Part shown: positions 63,632-64,000 of the stretch, one piece after another
Numbering within the stretch: the first letter of the stretch is position 1
Layout of the letters: the number at the start of each line of letters is the position of its first letter
From: Arcuatula senhousia
Lineage: Eukaryota > Mollusca > Bivalvia > Mytilida > Mytilidae
Assembly: GCA_963971305.1 (NCBI GenBank)
Contig: OZ020307.1
Span: 59,641,702-59,705,701 of the forward strand
Reading direction: 5' to 3'
Length of the DNA stretch: 64,000 nt
The notes under the pieces: generated by a model
Seen by the model: the letters and a program-made list of their open reading frames with translations, nothing else
The model's database searches: none
Told to the model about the DNA's origin: nothing
Translations under genes and position numbers: made by a program

Positions 63632-64000
63632 TTTTTGGTCTCGCGCTATAATAAGCGCTACACGCTCCATTTAGCGCTTACTTTTTTGCGCAACATGTCT
63701 ACTTGAAGAACATACTTTGTTTTGCTAAATACTTCTTATAGTTTTAATCTGGTACACAATACCGAACGAACAATAGATTTTTTCAGGACGCCAATTTTTT
63801 GACGTTTTTTTCTAAAACCGAATAAAAAAAATGAAAGATATGGGGATATATTAAAAGGTCATAGGCGCTATGCGACTATTTTTTGTTGTAATACCTTGCG
63901 CAACATGTCTACTTTTGAATGATACTCTATTTTAAGAAATACTACTTATAGTTTCACCAGAAAACATCATACCGCACGAATGGAAGAATTTTCTAGAGCG
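63632..64000 (+). repeat. Partial monomer at the right edge of the window (369 bp)
   Basis: The last copy starts at the usual T-tract and is cut by the window end at TCTAGAGCG, about 50 bases short of complete. Its private or rare changes are ACCGAACGAAC (about 63761), TGCGACTATTTT in the half-B hairpin (about 63871) and ACCGCACGAATGG (about 63970). The array evidently continues beyond both window edges. Confidence 0.95.

Larger units (their letters stand above)
1..64000. repeat. Tandem satellite DNA array, ~419-bp monomer, ~152.9 copies
   Basis: The whole window is one head-to-tail array. The landmark TTTTTGGTCTCGCGC recurs at 1, 420, 839, 1258, 1677, 2096, 2515, 2934 and onward at 419-bp steps; it is at 15923 exactly 38 monomers in, and last at 63632. 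That gives 152 complete monomers and one partial. The cumulative shift of about -57 bp against a strict 419 period is almost wholly three 18-bp deletions, plus single-base changes in A and T tracts. Neighbouring monomers differ by only a few bases. Orientation never changes and nothing interrupts the array, so no gap over 300 bases holds a gene. The scale, homogeneity and lack of genes are typical of eukaryotic centromeric or pericentromeric satellite. The centromere assignment and the organism are not shown by the sequence. Confidence 0.99.

Noticed and set aside
1..64000. CRISPR array
   Set aside because: The repeats are regular, but the whole 419-bp unit repeats. There are no short repeats separated by unique spacers and no cas genes.
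1..64000. Whole array as an assembly artefact (one monomer copied by the assembler)
   Set aside because: Monomers carry many private changes and linked shared variants at several different spacings, which artificial copying would not create. The exact copy number in the most similar blocks could still be wrong.

Overview
This window is satellite DNA from end to end. A single monomer of about 419 bp is repeated head to tail, always in the same orientation, from base 1 to base 64000: about 152 complete copies plus a 369-bp partial copy at the right edge. There is no protein-coding gene, RNA gene, transposon, CRISPR array or unique-sequence interruption. The sequence suggests a eukaryotic (probably animal) genome and a heterochromatic, centromeric or pericentromeric array. 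I cannot name the organism. By hand count the first monomer is 33.9% G+C (142/419), yet it carries 19 CpG where about 12 are expected from base composition.

Monomer layout, using bases 1-419 as reference. The 419-bp unit is a diverged dimer. Half A (about 55-263, 209 bp) and half B (about 264-473, 210 bp) both open with the same 19 bases, TTGCGCAACATGTCTACTT, whose first eight bases are a perfect palindrome. They stay recognisably similar for about 118 bp, to a TGACG block. Each half is preceded by a G+C-rich hairpin: 8-bp arms with a 13-nt loop at 21-49 before A, and 8-bp arms with a 3-nt loop at 229-247 before B. An A-tract of variable length (about 192-199) and short T-tracts account for most of the one- or two-base length differences.

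Higher-order layout. Monomers are nearly identical, but rare shared variants show that blocks of monomers were duplicated at several different scales. About 4.2-5.4 kb recurs at 7.5-8.8 kb (8 monomers apart). About 10.5-11.7 kb recurs at 13.4-14.7 kb (7 apart). About 15.9-17.2 kb recurs at 17.6-18.8 kb (4 apart), and 17.6-20.1 kb recurs immediately at 20.1-22.6 kb (6 apart). A mosaic family at 34.3, 38.1, 41.0 and 43.5 kb is related by steps of 7, 8, 16, 6 and 5 monomers and shows progressive monomer loss. About 49.4-50.2 kb recurs at 51.9-52.7 kb and 53.6-54.4 kb at 56.1-56.9 kb (6 apart each). About 58.2-59.4 kb recurs immediately at 59.4-60.7 kb (3 apart). Three monomers, at 15.9, 17.6 and 20.1 kb, lack the hairpin before half B through one inherited 18-bp deletion.

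The array looks shaped by unequal crossing-over, gene conversion and replication slippage, without one fixed higher-order period. No gene system is present. What merits a second look is the dimeric, hairpin-bearing design, the repeated bZIP/C-EBP-like palindrome and the readable record of array rearrangement.
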